Source: Gautieria morchelliformis (taxonomy: Eukaryota > Basidiomycota > Agaricomycetes > Gomphales > Gomphaceae). From it: DNA of 64,000 nucleotides. Shown here piece by piece: positions 19,668-31,623 of this stretch (position 1 is the stretch's first letter; each line of letters begins with the position of its first letter). A model generated the notes under the pieces. The model worked only from the letters and a program-made list of their open reading frames with translations, had not been told where the DNA came from and ran no database searches. The stretch spans positions 62,001 through 126,000 of the forward strand of contig WHVA01000165.1 in assembly GCA_015179125.1 (NCBI GenBank), given 5' to 3'. The translations under genes were made by a program, and so were the position numbers.

Positions 19668-20743
19668 TGTTTTGGAACCCTTCAAGACTTTGGTGTTATT
19701 GCTAACACTTCAATCTATCAGAACGTGTCGTTTACGAGACTCAAAGAATATTAAACAATGCTGCAGCACAACTCCGGAAATAATGTAATATTTGTACCTT
19801 GGTTGCAATCCATGTAAGAACTAGTCCAAGTTAATACAGATGGAAGGCAATGTGTTTCTTAGCAGCACTGAACAATAAACTAAAAGACTGTAGGTTCAAG
19901 GACACTATCGAGGTCCAAGCGTATTCCAAAATATAAAGGAATGTACTTAGCAGGCGAGTTTATAAATGGACTGCCCTGATAATCTACCAGTGCACAGCAA
20001 TAAAATGAGGGACGAGTTTTGTGAACAAAGTGACTTGTGAAAGTCTCTAATCAGGAAAATCAACTGACTAGATCGTCTCGGGTATTGGAGTGCGAATGGC
20101 AAGACTTTCAATTAACAGACTCACTCTGTAGAATTACACCCAGAGGATTAGTCCAAGTGGCTAAGCAGTAAAGTAACTAGTTGACAAGGAATTAGACACT
20201 AAAGTAAGTGAATAATCCTAGCTGGGATTAGCAGCTTAGTAAGATGCAAGTCACATGAGGTCACGTGTAGGATAGAAGATGGGTAGATTGGCTGATGAAA
20301 GGCAGGCAAAAAGGGCCTCCTTTTATATTATATTGTACAGGCGCTTAACTAAGCGGTAGGACCTTCTATCTGCTAATGGAATGGGGGAATGAGTCACGAA
20401 GAAGCTCTCGGAATGTGTGGGAAGGTTCTGTCTGACTCATAATGACTCACAGTGACTTGAAATGGCTCCTACTGGTGACTCCACTAGGTTTTCCACCAAT
20501 CAGGGCTTGATTTGTCAGGAATGAGTCATTAATTGGACTCATGTGATTTATGACAGCTTGGGTGACTCATGGCCATGTGACTCACCAAGGTGTGCATGAG
20601 TCAGTTGGCAAATGACTAGGCCTTTCAAACTCAGAGGCTGAGTCTGAAGGAGCCACCTGACCGGATTTGTGGGTGACCGCGGGTGCACAAGCCGCGAGTG
20701 ACGCGAGCGTCCGGTCGGAGTTTGAAATTGGAAGTCCGAAACA
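19668..20743 (+). mobile_element. LTR-2 (copy A)
   Basis: Starts TGTTTTGGAACCC. Four copies in the window all diverge from one another exactly at this boundary, so it is a true element end. The other end is uncertain. CGAAACA at 20743 is followed by GAGTT, which also precedes the start (19663-19667) and would be a 5-bp target duplication. However, weak similarity with copy B continues to about 20930. Confidence 0.6.
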
Positions 20744-20993
20744 GAGTTGTGGGGATATGTGTATCCACAACTCTGCTGCACAGAAATAAGTGAGTTTGAG
20801 TGAAGACAGCCTCGGAAAAATAGGCAAAATTCGTAGATAATTAGAGGGATGTTTGAATAGGCCTTATGCGGATAGTAGACATTATTATGATGGCGATAAT
20901 TGGTTATTTTAAAGGCCTTTGATGCAGACTAAAAAGTTACAGAAAAGAGACATTTGAAGGCTGGTTGAACAGCTTGATCCGAGACAATATAGT

Positions 20994-21842
20994 ATGCTGG
21001 TTGAACAGCAGTTCCCATACAACAACCATGAAGTTATGTTTTACGTTACTCCGTTAGATGCTAGCTGTTCCATTGTACTGGGACACAATTGGCTCACCCG
21101 ATATAATCCGTTGATTAACTGGGCATTGGGTCAAATACAGTTCCGTACCCCGGGTCAACTTCTGTCTATTCTGACTTCGTCTGCAAAGATGGCTCAAGCC
21201 TCTTCTGCAACTCCGCTCGTGGATTCAGTTCCGCACTCCGGTCCCACTTTAGCACCTCCGTCCCTTGAAGCTCCTCTAATTGCGCTCATTTCCGCCACTG
21301 CTTTCCATGTATTGCAATGGCAAGAAGATACGACCATTTTCCAGCTTCACCTCTCCGATTCGGCTTCAGTCAAGACTCGTTCCACCTCGACTTCCGCTCC
21401 GGTCAACATGAGCTCAGTTCTGGAAGAATATCGTGACTTCCCGGACGTGTTCAACAAGGCCAAAGCTGATAAACCTGCTGAACATCGACCTTACGATCTG
21501 AAGATAGATTTGGAAGAAGGAGCATCTCTGCCCCTTGGACCGATCTACTCCCTTTCGCAAAGTGAACTCCAAACTCTCCGAGAGTTCATCAATGAACACC
21601 TCAACATGGGCTTTATCCGCCCTTCGCTGTCTCCGCACGGTGCTCCGGTCCTTTTCGTAAAGAAGAAGGATGGATCTCTCCGCCTCTGCGTCAATTTCCG
21701 CGGACTCAACTCCCTCACTATGAAGGACAAATATCCGCTTCTGCGCATTTCTGACCTCCTCGACACTCCCCGCAGGGCGAGGATCTACACCAAAATCGAC
21801 CTCCGGCACGCTTATAACCTTGTCCGCATTCACGAAGGTGAC
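20994..21842 (+). pseudogene. gypsy pol, protease remnant and first part of RT
   Basis: This is the first surviving part of a Ty3/gypsy pol. An aspartic-protease-like segment (IVLGHNWLTRYNPLINW) is followed by the RT start: PHGAPVLFVKKKDGSLRLC, then KIDLRHAYNLVRIHEGD. It stops at the conserved Asp-Glu-Trp junction, where an E copy begins (21843). The next RT block lies downstream on the opposite strand. The host sequence before E ends GTGAC, which reappears as GTCAC at 22799-22803. No Gag can be joined to it; the 5' LTR is not identified. Confidence 0.85.
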
Positions 21843-22205
21843 TGTCATGACCTGTCTATTTCTCTTACCCCACTGCGTCTATGTTCTCCCTCGTCACTCC
21901 CTAGCATCTTTGCCAGAGCTCGCCTCACCCTCTGACCACTACTCCTCTACGTCCACTCTATTAGCTATTCGCACCATTCTCTGAACCGCTATTTGCTGCT
22001 CGCACATTTCGCCAGCAAGCACGCCATCAAATACGATCGATACCATTTACCTGGTGTGATGGTTCATCACTAAGGCCAAAGTGTGTTTGCAGGATGTCCC
22101 TTCTGTAGGTCGTGCAGGATCAACCCAGTAGACGAAGAGTCCGTGCAGGGTAGCATGTATGCGGGTCCCAAGACATGGTTTCATACATAAGTGCCTTCGC
22201 CACCT
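21843..22205 (-). mobile_element. E-family LTR fragment (E2)
   Basis: On the plus strand it begins TGTCATGACC, the reverse complement of an E 3' end, and matches E to about 22205. It is the left partner of the inverted segment. Confidence 0.75.
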
Positions 22206-22803
22206 TTACTCGGTTTCGAGTACAAGTTGGGCATCAGGAATCCAGAAACCAAGTATAGGAGCCATAGTGAAGGCCGCTTTGAGGGCTTCAAATGCGGAAC
22301 AGCATTCTGGAGTGAAATTCCATGGGGCACCTTCCTGGTGAGACGCGTGAGCGGAACAGTAATGTCAGAAAAGTTATAAATGAATCGCCGGTAAAAGTTG
22401 GCGAAGCCAAGGAAAGACTGTACATCCTTAACACGTCGGGGTTCCAGCCATCCTTGAATTGCCTTGACCTAGTCCTCTGCCATGGTAAGACCTGTAGGAG
22501 AGAGGATGTAGCCGAGGTATTCGACCATGTTGCGATGCCATTCGCATTTCTCTGCTTTTGCGTAGAGATGGTATTTGCATAGATGGCAGAGTACTTCGCA
22601 GACATGTTCCCAATGTTTTTCTGGTGTGTCGGAATAGATGAGGGTGTCGTCAATGTAGACTAGAACGCATACGTCGAGGAGGTCAGAAAATACGTCGTTC
22701 ATAAATCGCTGAAAAGCGGCGGGAGCATTGGTTAGACCGAAAGGCATGACAACCCACTCAAAAGCACCATAGCAGGTGCGGAAAGTGGTTTTCCACTCGT
22801 CAC
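22206..22803 (-). pseudogene. gypsy RT core, inverted
   Basis: On the minus strand this encodes the middle of the RT directly following the part ending at 21842: DEWKTTFRT, then [20 protein letters not shown], the catalytic YIDD in [22 protein letters not shown], and in a shifted frame [20 protein letters not shown] to LVLET. Continuation (DY...LAAILSTISP) is again on the plus strand at 24321. The block is therefore inverted with respect to both flanking parts of the same gene. At least one frameshift lies near 22330-22470. Confidence 0.85.
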
Positions 22804-24320
22804 TGTCAAGATGGGTTTTTAGACGTTAATATCGTGTATTAGTGAACACAGCGAATGCCCCAATAACTTGTGTGAATAAGTATGCCATTCGGCGAATAGG
22901 TGAACCAACAAATGTTCACAAGATAAGAGGGTTTCCCGAACGGAGCTCGCCCTATCTACAGTCGTAGCGAAGTAGCCCGTGGCACTTGACGATGTAACGT
23001 ACAAGGTGTCATGGAAGTGCTGTCTAAGTAGCGACAATCCCTTTGCCAGCGAAGGTGCTCCTTCGGAGCCCTTCGCTGACAGCACAGAAAATAGTTCGAA
23101 GGCTAAGGTAACGAAGATGGAGTATGAGAACTCGCCAGTGATGCCTAAGTCCTCTTCTGGTCGAAGATAGAAATCTCCAGGAGAAGGCTCAAGACGATGA
23201 TCACAGCGAGGTCAAGTTTGCACAAGATGGATGACGTATGATAATTGAACTGGAGAATATACATGCGAATGTAAACTACTTATATCGAATGCTCGTAAGG
23301 TATCAGCAAATAGGAAAGAGGCCGTCGTGAGTCAGGGTTGGATAGGGGTGCGCAGCCATGATACTAAGTAGATGGAATAAACGTACAATAGAGTGAGGGA
23401 AGAGTGCGAACATGAAACGACAGAGAGGTCTAAGTCTCGACAATCCCTTCGCTGGTGAAGGTGCTCCTTCGGAGCCCTTCGCCAACAGCACAGAAAATGA
23501 TTCGAAGGCTAAAGTAACGAAGATGAAGTATGAGAACTCACCAGTGGCGCCTAAGTCCTCTGCTAGTCGAAGATGGAAATCTCCAAGAGAAGGCTTAAGA
23601 TGATGACCACAGCGAGGTCAAAGCTGCACAAGATGAACGACGTATGATAATTGAACTGGGGAATATACATGCAAATGTAAACTACTTATATCGAATGCTC
23701 GTAAGGTATCAGCGAATAGGAAAGAGGCCGTCACGAGTCAGGGTTGGATAGGGGTGCGCAGTCATGATACAACATAGATGGAATAAACATACAATAGAAT
23801 GAGAGAAGAGGGACAACATGAAACGATGGAGAGTGAAGGTGGCGAAGACACCTGTGTACGAAATCATGTCTTGGGGCCCGCATATACACTGCCCTGCACG
23901 GGTTCTTCATCTACTGGGTTGATCCCACACGACCTACGGGTAGGACGTCCCGCGAACGCACCCTGCTCATATGAACACCAAAAGGAGGTTGGATCGAGAA
24001 GCTGATGGAGTTACTGACGAGCCATCATGCTGGATAGGGATGTCGATCGTGATTTGATGGTGTGCCTGTTGGCGAATGATGTGAGCAGCGGATGGTCGTT
24101 CGGCGAAATTCGAGGAAGGGCGAACAGAGGTGACATAGAGGAGGAGAGGTCGAGGTGGAGGGCGAAGCAGAGCGAACACTGTGGAGGAGTAGCGAAAGGG
24201 GAAATGGGGATAACAAGGTGCAGGAAATACACAGGTCATGACAATCCAATTACCAGAACACCATTGGAAGAGGGTCGAGCAGAGGAGGTGGTAGACCCAG
24301 CGATGACTGCCAAGTCAGTC
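22804..24320 (+). mobile_element. E-family LTR with internal duplication (E3)
   Basis: Starts TGTCAAGATGGG. A block of about 400 bp is repeated inside (about 23028-23410 and 23430-23810). GTCATGACA lies near 24244, and E-like sequence then continues to about 24320 without a clean end. The base run before its start is GTCAC, the reverse complement of GTGAC before E2. Confidence 0.8.
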
Positions 24321-26155
24321 CACGACTACATGCTAGCCGCCATTCTTTCCACCATTTCCCCCGACAATGGAGAAATTCATCCGATCGCTTTTCATTCCCG
24401 CACCTTTTCCGCCCCGGACCTCAACTACGATGTCCACAATAAGGAGCTACTTGCGAGCTTCGAAGCCTTCAAAATTTGGCGACACTACCTCGAAGGTCCA
24501 ACTTATCCGATCAACATTGTAACGGATCATAAAAACCTTGAGTATTTCGCAACTACTAAGATTTTGACTTGTCGTCAAGTCCGCTGGTCTGAATATCTCT
24601 CTCACAGTTCAACATGGTGATCCGCTTCCACCCTGGAAAGCTCGGAACAAAACCCGATGTGCTTACTAGACATTGGGATGTCTACCCAACCAAGGGAAGT
24701 AGCAACTATGCCAGCGTTAATCCACACAATTTCCGCCCAGTATTCTTGACTGAGCAGCTGGCATCGTCCCTGCATGCCACAGCATTGCAGTTTCCGCTAC
24801 TCCATGCCTCAATCATTATGGACACCAAACCGAGTCTCTCCATTCCGACATCCGTTCCGCACTTCGTTCTGACCCCATCTCCACAACCCACCTCGGTAAC
24901 CCAACCAGTCCTGGATGGTCCCTCGATTATGACGGATTTCTCCGCTACAAGCCCGGATTTACGTTCTGGACACCAACAATCTACGACTTTGCGTACTCCA
25001 GCAAAGCCACGATCACCCACTCTCAGGACACCAAGGCCAAAACAAGACCCTCGACATAATCCAACGTACCTACACATGGCCTCTTCTCCGCACGATGGTC
25101 CAAGACTACTGCAAGTCATGCACCACCTGTATGCACACCAAGCCCCAACGTCACAAAGCAGTCTATCTTTATTCCAACCTAGGATACCATCACTTCCGCC
25201 CAGCTTGCACAGCTCTTCGTGCTCCACGTCTTTTCCAAGCACGGAATCCCCTCCCATGTCACTTCCGACCATGGATCAGAATTCGTGTCCTCCTTTTTCT
25301 GAACACTCAGCAAGGCTCTCGACATGAAACTCCACTTCACTTCTGGTTATCATCCCGAAGGTGACGGACAAACAGAACGTACTAATCAGACCCTCGAGCA
25401 GTACCTCCGTGTCTATTGCAACTACCAACACAGGAATTGGTCTGACCTTCTTCCGCTTGCAGAATTTGCCTACAACAATGTGCCCTCCGCCACCACCGGA
25501 ATCTCACCCTTCTATGCCAACTAGGGCTACCACCCGAATCTCGCCATCCACCCTGAACACGACCTTGCCTCTGCCAGAGCCCGAGATTTCGTTGTGGAAC
25601 TCAATGACCTTCACCAGCACCTCCGAGAGAACATTTCCGCTGCCCAAAAGAGATACCAAAATACCAAACTTCCGCCGATCGGAAACGTCTTCCGCAACCG
25701 GCATTCGAGATAGGCAACAAAGTCTTTTTCAAAGCTGAAAACTTCCGCACCACTCGCCCCTCGAAGAAGCTCTCTGAAAAATACCTTGGCCCTTATGAGA
25801 TCATCGCTAAGGCCGGCAGTCATTCTTTCACTCTCAGACTTCCTGACAATATGTGCGCAGTACATCCGGTATTCCACGTCTTCAGTTCTGATTACAATTC
25901 CGAATCGAGATCAACCTCCGCCTCTGCCAGTCATCATCGACGGAGAACTGGAATATGAGATCTCGGAAATTCTCAACTCCAAGCTCAATGGATGATACCA
26001 CTACCAACTCCAGTACCTAGTGAAGTGGGCATGCTACGAAAACACCGATGAAGAGACCTCCTGGGTTTCTGCCACGGAACTAGATCACGTCTCTGACCTC
26101 GTCTGTGATTTTCACAAGTCGTATCCTGATAAGCCTGGCCCCATTTCCGCACCCT
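24321..26155 (+). pseudogene. gypsy RNase H, integrase and chromodomain, decayed
   Basis: The plus-strand pol resumes with the RNase H region (IHPIAFHSRTFSAPDLNYDV, NIVTDHKNLEYF). After a frameshift near 24610 it reads MVIRFHPGKLGTKPDVLTRH. The integrase zinc region is seen as YCKSCTTCMHTKPQRHK (about 25095-25160). The catalytic core is partial, with SHVTSDHGSEF and then [20 protein letters not shown]; the segment with the first Asp is missing. In-frame TGA and TAG codons interrupt it near 25310 and 25522. The C-terminus is a chromodomain-like segment (YLVKWACYENTDEETSW, about 26015-26070) with a TGA just before it. This marks a chromovirus. It is not functional. Confidence 0.85.
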
Positions 26156-26691
26156 AGTCATTTCCGATCCCACTTCTGATACCCTCACTTATTCTTACAG
26201 ATCTCAAGTTACATGTCAAAATCCGATTAAATTCCATTATGCTATTTCCGACACTTCAAGAAATTATTTTACAAGACTTTCGACCCCTACTCCTCCATCC
26301 TCGTTTCCCCCTCACCCTCTTTTTCCGCTTCCATACCTTCTTCCGCATGTCCCACCTCAACATTCACCAACTTGGTCTCCACCCTGTCCCTCATTTCCTC
26401 CCTTTCGCTCGGACCTGTTTCTGCCCCATTCCCCTGCTCCCACAGTCCACAGTCACGACTCCATTTGGTCCTGGACCCAATTGTTCCACCATCGCATTTC
26501 CCGGTTCACCTGTTCTATGACTGTAGACATCACAGTCATTTGGTTCTGGAAGGACAGAACCTGGTGTCACTGAATTTCCACCATTTCCAGCAGAGCGTCC
26601 CGGATGGTGCGTTGCGTTTTCTGCATAGCCCTCAACGTCCTCGTGATATTGAGTAATGGGGAGGCCATGGTAAAGCAGTTGAGTACCGCTG

Positions 26692-28475
26692 TGTCATGAC
26701 GCGTTTACTTCTCATACTCAGCTGCTCGGTTCTTCCATTCCCGACTCGACCTCCGTGTTCGCTCCGATCGCCCTTGCCATGTTCGGCAACCGATCTTCGC
26801 TGTTCGCGCCATTCACCATAGCCACACCGTCAGAGCACGATTGACGTCTTTGGACCGACTTGGTAGTCACCACTGGGCCTATCACCTCCTTGTTGGGTGC
26901 ATTTATTCTCCTGCACCAAATTCAAGCATAATATATCCGATTTATTGTATGGTGTTTCAATCTCTTCTCACATTGTTCTTGTACCATGCATGCACTTCTC
27001 TGATTATTTTCGAAATTTTCCAGTCACTCCCTACCTCTCCATTTCATTTTGTTATCTCTATTTTCACAAGCGGCTGCACCCAGCGGAGTTTGAAATGACT
27101 TCGACGTGCGAGCTCTTAGGCGCTAAAGAGCTGGGTGCACGTATATGCCTTCTGAGACAGGATAGTGCTCCTCTCTCAGTGACAATAAATTCACTGAGAG
27201 AGGCGAGTAGTATTCTTTATATTTTCATAGCATGTTGACTGAAAATCATGTAGTGAATTTGATTCTAGGTATTGTATTAATATTACAGTGACAATAAATT
27301 CACTGAGAGAGTGAATTTGATTCTGGTCTATTCTTTTGAGCAATAAGTCCAAACCTACTCCCTATAATTCCTGTCCTCTACAGTCCTCTGCTCAAGCCTC
27401 TTTCGATGGTGTTCCTATGATCGGATTGTCATGACTTGTGTATTTCCTGTACCTTGTTACCCCCATTTCCCCTTTCGCCACTCCTCCCCCGTGTTCGCCC
27501 GGCTTCTCCCCCCACTTCGACCACTCCTCCCCTATGTCATCTCCGTTCGCCCTTCCTCACATCTCGCCGAACAACTATTCGCTGCTCACATCATTCACCA
27601 ACAGGCATGCCATCAAAACACGATCGACGCCCCCTGCCCGGTATGATGGTTCGTCACTGCTCCCATCAGCTTCTCGATCCAACCCTTTGGGTATTCATAT
27701 GGCCAGGATGTGTTCATGGGACGTCCCTTCCATAGGTCGTGTGGGATCAACCCTGTAGACGAAGAGTCCATGCAGGGTAGCATATATGCAGGTCCCAAGA
27801 CATGGTTCCGTACATAAGTGCCTTCACCACCTTTAATCTCCGTCGTTTCATGTTCTCCCTCTTCCCTCACTCTATTGTATGTTTATTCCATCTATGTTGT
27901 ATCATGACTGCGCACCCCTATCCAACCCTAACTCAGGACGGCCTCTTTCCTATTCGCTGATACCTTACGAGCATTCGATATAAGTAGTTTGCATTCGCAT
28001 GTACATTCCCCAGTTCAATTATCATACATCCATCTTGTGCAAACTTGACCTCGCTGTGATCATCATCTTGAGCCTTCTCCTGGAGATTCCTATCTTCGAC
28101 CAAAAGAGGACTTAGGCATCACTGTGAGTTCTCATACTTCATCTTCGTTACCTTAGCCTTCAAACTATTTTCTGTGCTGTCAGCGAAGGGCTCCGAAGGA
28201 GCACCTTCGCCGGCAAAGGGATTGTCACTACTTAGACAGCCCTTCCGTGACACCTTGTACGTTACATCATCAAGTGCCACAGGCTATTTCACTATGACTG
28301 TAGATAGGGCGAGCTCCGTTCGGGCAACCCTGTTACCTTATGAACATTTGTTGGTCCACCTATTCGCTGAACGGTCCACCTATTCGCCGAACGGCATACT
28401 TATTCGCACAAGTTATTCAGGCATTCACTGTGTTCACTAATACACGATATTAACGCCTAAAAACCAATCTTGACA
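26692..28475 (-). mobile_element. E-family LTR, near complete, with nested solo LTR (E4)
   Basis: On the plus strand it runs from TGTCATGACG to CAATCTTGACA. It is flanked by perfect CGCTG duplications (26687-26691 and 28476-28480). It contains the solo copia LTR 26891-27382. It interrupts the antisense gene. Confidence 0.88.
26891..27382 (+). mobile_element. diverged solo LTR of the copia-1 family
   Basis: Starts TGTTGGGTGCATTTATTCTC as in the copia-1 LTRs and includes the GAGAGAGG hairpin region (about 27168-27203). It ends CTCTACA. Flanks CTCCT (26886-26890) and GTCCT (27383-27387) differ at one base, consistent with an old 5-bp duplication inside E4. Confidence 0.75.
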
Positions 28476-29459
28476 CGCTGTCTCCGAGGTTCCGGTCACC
28501 GGAAAGCCTCCGGCGGACTTTCCTCCGCTCGGTCCCGGTTTCAACTTAGGGGTTTCAGGCCCCTTGGTCTCGACCTTTCGCCTTTTCTGCTCCACCCTTG
28601 CGGCACACCCGTCCACAATGCAACGCCTCTTCTTGTCCCAGCACTGGTCGCAGGACGTTTCCTGTGGATTTGTGGACCACACGCAGTCCAAGCCTTTGGA
28701 CTCGCATGTGTCACATGGAGCTTTCTCCTCTTCGCTGTCCCTTGTTTTCTGCTTTTTCATAGCGGGATTCTCCTGTCCCAATTCCCGCAACTCCAGCATC
28801 TGGGCCAGTTTGTTCTTCCTTGCCTGTTGGAACTCGTCCGCCCTCCGTTTATGTTCTGCAACGACGTTCAGCACAGGGGCGACTTCTTTCTGTTTCCCCT
28901 TGCCCTCTGGAGGCAGCGTGCTTTCCGCCAAGCTTTCCAATTCCGAATCAGCCTCGGATTCAACAATCATCTGGCACAATTTTCCGTGAATCTCGGAACT
29001 CCTCACACAACATTTCCAACTCACCCGTTGTTTTCCCGCCTTCTCCGCAGCAGCCTTGCCGTCCACAGCTTTTTTGGCTGCGTCCCGTTTCTGCTTCTCC
29101 TCGCGGAGACACACCTCCTCGCGGCGTTCACGGTCTGTCTTCTCCTTCCGTTCCTGGTCCCAATGCTCTTGCTCCTTGCGCTCCTTCTCCCTGCACTCCT
29201 CCTCCAATAGCTCATTCTCTTTCCGCACAGCTTCCTTGGCCGCTTGTTTTCTGCCAGCTCCTTCTGCACAAGCATGTCAGGGAAATACCTTTTCTTGTCA
29301 GTGCTGGACATTTTGGAGAAGTCGGCTTGGGAGCTCATGTTGGATCGAGACGAAGTCACGTTTTGCTTCCCACCTATCTTTCGAACTCCAACGCGTTTGT
29401 TCACAGGTCACGTGATCCGACTTGTGGTCTTGCGGGGCTCGACCTTAGAAGGGAGATAC

Positions 29460-30093
29460 TGTTACAACCGTGCATTTCCGATTTCCAACCTTCAGTTCCA
29501 CACACATTCCGCCCCTTGTTCTACTCCCTTGTTCTTTCAACTCTATTACTCGGACACTCTGGACCCGCTTCATCGTTCTTCAAGATCATATATCCGGTCC
29601 ACCTTGTAATTCATTGTCAGATATGTTTTCCGACCCCTTGTTCTTTTGCCATTGTTTTACCTTACCCTGAACCCCCCTTGTAGTCCCATTGTTCCCAATT
29701 AGTTAGTTCCCACATATGCCTAGCCGACTTCCGCTCCCCCCAGAATTTGCTTAGTACCATCTCATTACATGTTGTCTCAGCTCTTTGTATAAAAGCCTCT
29801 CATGTATGTCTGTTATTCTGCAATCAGATAATCGCCTTCGATACTTGATTTCCCTCGCTCCATCTCCTGTTCTTAGCACAGCGAGTCTAGCAAGACCTCC
29901 ATCTCTCTGCCTTCCGCCTTCTGCCTTCCACCTCAGTTGCGACTCAAGTTCCGACCAACCCTTAGCTCAATACTTTCCGACTTCCGATCCATTTCCGAAA
30001 TACTTAGGACGATAGTTCATTGGGGGTGCAACCTATAAGTTGAAGCCGCTGTCCTTTCCAGTTCCGACTTAGCGGAAATCTCGATACATAACA
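29460..30093 (+). mobile_element. LTR-1, 3' LTR of the gypsy element, with polypurine tract
   Basis: A 634-bp LTR from TGTTACAACCG to ATACATAACA, directly preceded by the purine-rich GAAGGGAGATAC (29448-29459), a likely plus-strand primer. A TATA-like TGTATAAAAG lies near 29786. A solo copy is at 48939-49591 and an antisense remnant at 708-942. Confidence 0.82.
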
Positions 30094-30744
30094 CCAATCT
30101 AGCAATCTACTGCTTCTGTCCTACATGTGACTCCAGTGACTTGCACCTTACTAAGCTGCTAACCCCAGCTAGGGTTATTCACTTACTTTAGTGTCTAATT
30201 CTTGTTAAGTAGTTACTTTACTGTTTAGCCACTTGGACTAATCCTCTGGGTGTTATTCTACAGAGTGTGTCTGTCAATTGATAGTCTTGTCATTCGCATT
30301 CCAATACCTGAGAGAGTTGATCAGTTGATTTTCCTGGTTAATATCTTTCACAAGTCAATTCCTGTTACTTGTAAAAGCCGCCTTAGATTGTATTCTTTGC
30401 CTCTCGTTTAATTGCAGTGCATTGGTAGATTATCAGGTCAGTCCATTTATAAACTTGCCTGCTAAGCACATTCCCTCATATTTTGGAATACGCTGGGACC
30501 CTGATAGTGCCCTTGAACCTACATTCTTTTAGTTTATTGTTCAGTGCTGCTAAGAAACACATTGCCTTCCCACTGTATTAACTTGGGCTAGTTTATACAT
30601 GGATTGCAACCAAGGTACAAATATTAAATTATTTCCAGAGTTGTGCTGCAGCATTGTTTGATATTCTTTGAGTCTCCTAAATGACATGTTCTGATAGATT
30701 GAAGTGTTAGCAATAACACCAAAGTCTTGAAGGGTTCCAAAACA
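30094..30744 (-). mobile_element. LTR-2 fragment (copy C)
   Basis: On the minus strand it starts TGTTTTGGAACCC at 30744 and matches LTR-2. It is truncated by LTR-1 at 30093, so the gypsy element appears to have landed in an older LTR-2. Confidence 0.75.
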
Positions 30745-31481
30745 CAGGCCTGGCTCCCGCCTGACTCGGCTTTGGCCCCGGCTCTCTGGAGGGAAATCAT
30801 CGCTGGCTTTCATTGGGTCAAGCACCAAAAAAATTCTATTTTTTTTTTCTCTCTGTAGGTAGATACGAATAACACCCACTTCATTTTATAAGGAACAATC
30901 ATCATCACTATTGTCACAGTCACTGTCTAGCTGTATAGCCATAGCCAATGATGGCTCCTCATCGGCAGGTGACTCTCCCTCAATCAGAGAAAGTTCAAGT
31001 GTGGAGGTGGGTGCTAACACCCGAACAAGCAATTTGTTATTATAATGTCAGAAGTACTTGGAGCACATGCATTGACTCGCGCGCAGAGGCAGATTTGACT
31101 CCACTCGTGGTGTGCATTGACTTGAGCGCAGGGAATGACCATGGCTGGTGAGGGAGAGCTGTGGGGGAGTCATATATCCCCACTCCGACGCTTCAGACTC
31201 TGACGCACCCCTCACCACCCACAGGCTTCATGAGTAATAGAAAAATACCAAATAAAAGATTAGACAAATTGTTGAGTGTAAATATTACTGTTTCTCCTGG
31301 GCGCACGAAGAGGACCGACAATTCGCCGACCCTCACCTCCCTCGCTTCGCTTGGGGGGTCCCGTCCCCTGAACCGGGTCAGTTCAGGTCGGCACGCTGAA
31401 GCCTTGTTCATGCATCCAAAATAGTATATGTGTAGCGTGAATTTCATAGACCAACAATTAAAATGCCACATTGAGTTATAG
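30745..31481. other. no gene recognised
   Basis: Mixed-composition DNA with short open frames only. Nothing in it resembles a known domain or repeat elsewhere in the window. Confidence 0.4.
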
Positions 31482-31623
31482 AAAAAAAAAAAAAAAAACA
31501 GGAAATATGCTACTGAACCAGTTACAAAAACAAATGCAGGTACTAAGAATATTTTACACTAAGCAGGGGTTGAACCCACAGCCAACTGTGAATGCAATAA
31601 CTTGACCACTGCACTAGGCAGAC
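31482..31623 (-). mobile_element. candidate tRNA-derived SINE
   Basis: On the minus strand the segment starts GTCTGCCTAGTGCAGTGGTC. It has an A-box-like TAGTGCAGTGGT (complement of 31605-31616) and a B-box-like GGGTTCAACCC (complement of 31567-31577) at tRNA-like spacing. About 65 bp of unrelated body follows, and a 17-base homopolymer (T on this strand, 31482-31498) ends it. The acceptor stem does not close, so it is not a working tRNA. Target duplications are not evident. Confidence 0.5.

Larger units (their letters stand above)
26567..29338 (-). pseudogene. antisense cargo gene of the gypsy element, cysteine-rich coiled-coil protein
   Basis: The minus-strand ORF starts MSSQADFSKMSS at 29338. 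After a frameshift near 29250 it continues in a Glu/Lys/Arg-rich probable coiled coil (KENELLEEECREKERKEQEH), then a cysteine cluster APCDTCESKGLDCVW plus CDQCWDKKRRCI. It is interrupted by E4 (26692-28475) at a CGCTG target. Beyond E4 the same frame continues about 45 codons (LRAMQKTQRTIRDALLEMVE) to a stop at 26567-26569, showing that the gene predates E4. The Cys pattern suggests a zinc-binding or Zn2-C6-like module; similar hypothetical proteins are common in Agaricomycetes. It lies between pol and the 3' LTR, facing the other way. Confidence 0.65.

Noticed and set aside
19668-19754. FGTLQDFGVIANTSIYQNVS reading frame as a Gag protein
   Set aside because: All copies begin exactly at the TGTTTTGG element boundary and the frame is the LTR itself. 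No zinc knuckle or Gag motif is present.
19663-20748. GAGTT as a firm target-site duplication for LTR-2 copy A
   Set aside because: Similarity to copy B seems to continue beyond 20743 (CAGAGTTGTGG in both), so the match may be fortuitous. The end is left open.
31561-31623. A functional tRNA gene on the minus strand
   Set aside because: A and B boxes are present, but the acceptor stem does not pair and no proper anticodon arm can be drawn. It is treated as a SINE head.
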